From: Aeromonas caviae
Lineage (GTDB): Bacteria > Pseudomonadota > Gammaproteobacteria > Enterobacterales > Aeromonadaceae
Direction: 5' to 3'
Assembly (NCBI RefSeq): GCF_000819785.1
Contig: NZ_CDBK01000071.1
Location: 21,226-85,225, forward strand
DNA: 64,000 bases
Below are positions 63,743 through 64,000 of this stretch, piece after piece. The notes under the pieces were generated by a model that saw only the letters and a program-made list of their open reading frames with translations, was not told the DNA's origin and ran no database searches. Numbering within the stretch: the stretch's first letter is position 1; each line of letters begins with the position of its first letter. A program made the translations under genes and the position numbers.

Positions 63743-64000
63743 ATCAGATATGATTCCTCTTTCGTCCTTTCATTTGGAGGTGCGATCAAATAACATCAAA
63801 AACCACTCGTTAGCCTTTTCGTATCTGTCGGCAACTTTGGAAGTAGAGTGTTGGTTTCGCTCACGGTAGTCAGCATGCCTGACAGGGTGGATCTAGCAAG
63901 AGGGAAAGCCAGAACACGAGATAATTATCCCACTTTATCTGCATTGTTGATCAATTCCGAGACAAGATGACCTGCGCCTAATGAATCGCCCCTGGTTTTC
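63743..64000. other. Upstream region of the operon, running to the window edge
   Basis: No gene is visible in these 258 bases. They should hold the promoter of the leftward operon. They include the right copy of the 31-base repeat. Confidence 0.4.
63879..63909 (+). repeat. Right copy of 31-base direct repeat framing the helicase operon
   Basis: CTGACAGG, six partly matching bases, then CTAGCAAGA-G-GGAAA-GC. Same orientation as the copy at 52777-52807, 11,102 bases away, 26 of 31 bases identical. It lies 137 bases upstream of the operon's first start codon. Confidence 0.7.

Noticed and set aside
50117..64000. CRISPR array in the defence island
   Set aside because: No regularly spaced repeats were seen; only isolated short pairs and the single 31-base repeat pair.

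Overview
The window reads as a chromosomal segment of a gammaproteobacterium, most likely Aeromonas or a close relative. This is inferred from gene order, protein resemblance and a GC-rich core with heavy G/C third-position codon use. No database search was possible. Core genes fill positions 1 to about 50,116. From the tRNA-Ile2 gene to the right edge the sequence is clearly richer in A+T and looks like an acquired genomic island.

Core layout: partial hemE; a ROK sugar kinase; the epd-pgk-fbaA central-carbon operon; a PuuB-like oxidoreductase; a leftward group (lipoprotein, GNAT acetyltransferase, dsbD, cutA); a small unknown gene; a PACE efflux pump divergent from a LysR regulator; ygfZ divergent from sdhE-ygfX; nadB divergent from the sigma-E operon rpoE-rseA-rseB-rseC; lepA-lepB-rnc-era-recO-pdxJ; leftward amiD-like, DUF1456 and barA genes; then rlmD, relA, mazG, pyrG, eno, ftsB, ispD, ispF, truD, surE, pcm, a YqaA-type membrane protein, nlpD and rpoS; tsaD; and the macromolecular-synthesis operon rpsU-yqeY-dnaG-rpoD.

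Two things stand out in the core. Upstream of barA there are two short reading frames whose first codons are diverged copies of the barA start (MT-K/G-YGLR). They run 26-aa frame to 39-aa frame to barA, each joined to the next by a 4-base ATGA stop/start overlap. Between ispD and ispF there is a 21-codon frame that starts with a copy of the ispF start (GHGFD) and is joined by ATGA overlaps on both sides. A 22-codon frame between rnc and era has the same double-ATGA architecture with weaker similarity to the era start. Together they suggest a recurring mode of start-region duplication that creates translationally coupled mini-ORFs.

Island (50,117 to 64,000, right end not seen): it starts at tRNA-Ile2 next to rpoD, a tRNA position suited to integration. 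The first 1.2 kb holds no convincing gene, but has two pairs of short direct repeats and a 49-base 3' fragment of a tRNA-Thr(CGU) gene, both read here as integration scars. Next come a cytosine-C5 DNA methyltransferase on the + strand and a convergent three-gene operon: a 1005-aa protein of unknown fold, a 2082-aa helicase resembling DruE, and a NERD-domain SF1 helicase that overlaps the giant helicase by one base. The operon lies between two imperfect 31-base direct repeats about 11.1 kb apart. The large pair looks most like the Druantia (type III-like, DruH-DruE) anti-phage system. The coupled NERD helicase and the adjacent methylase may be added components.
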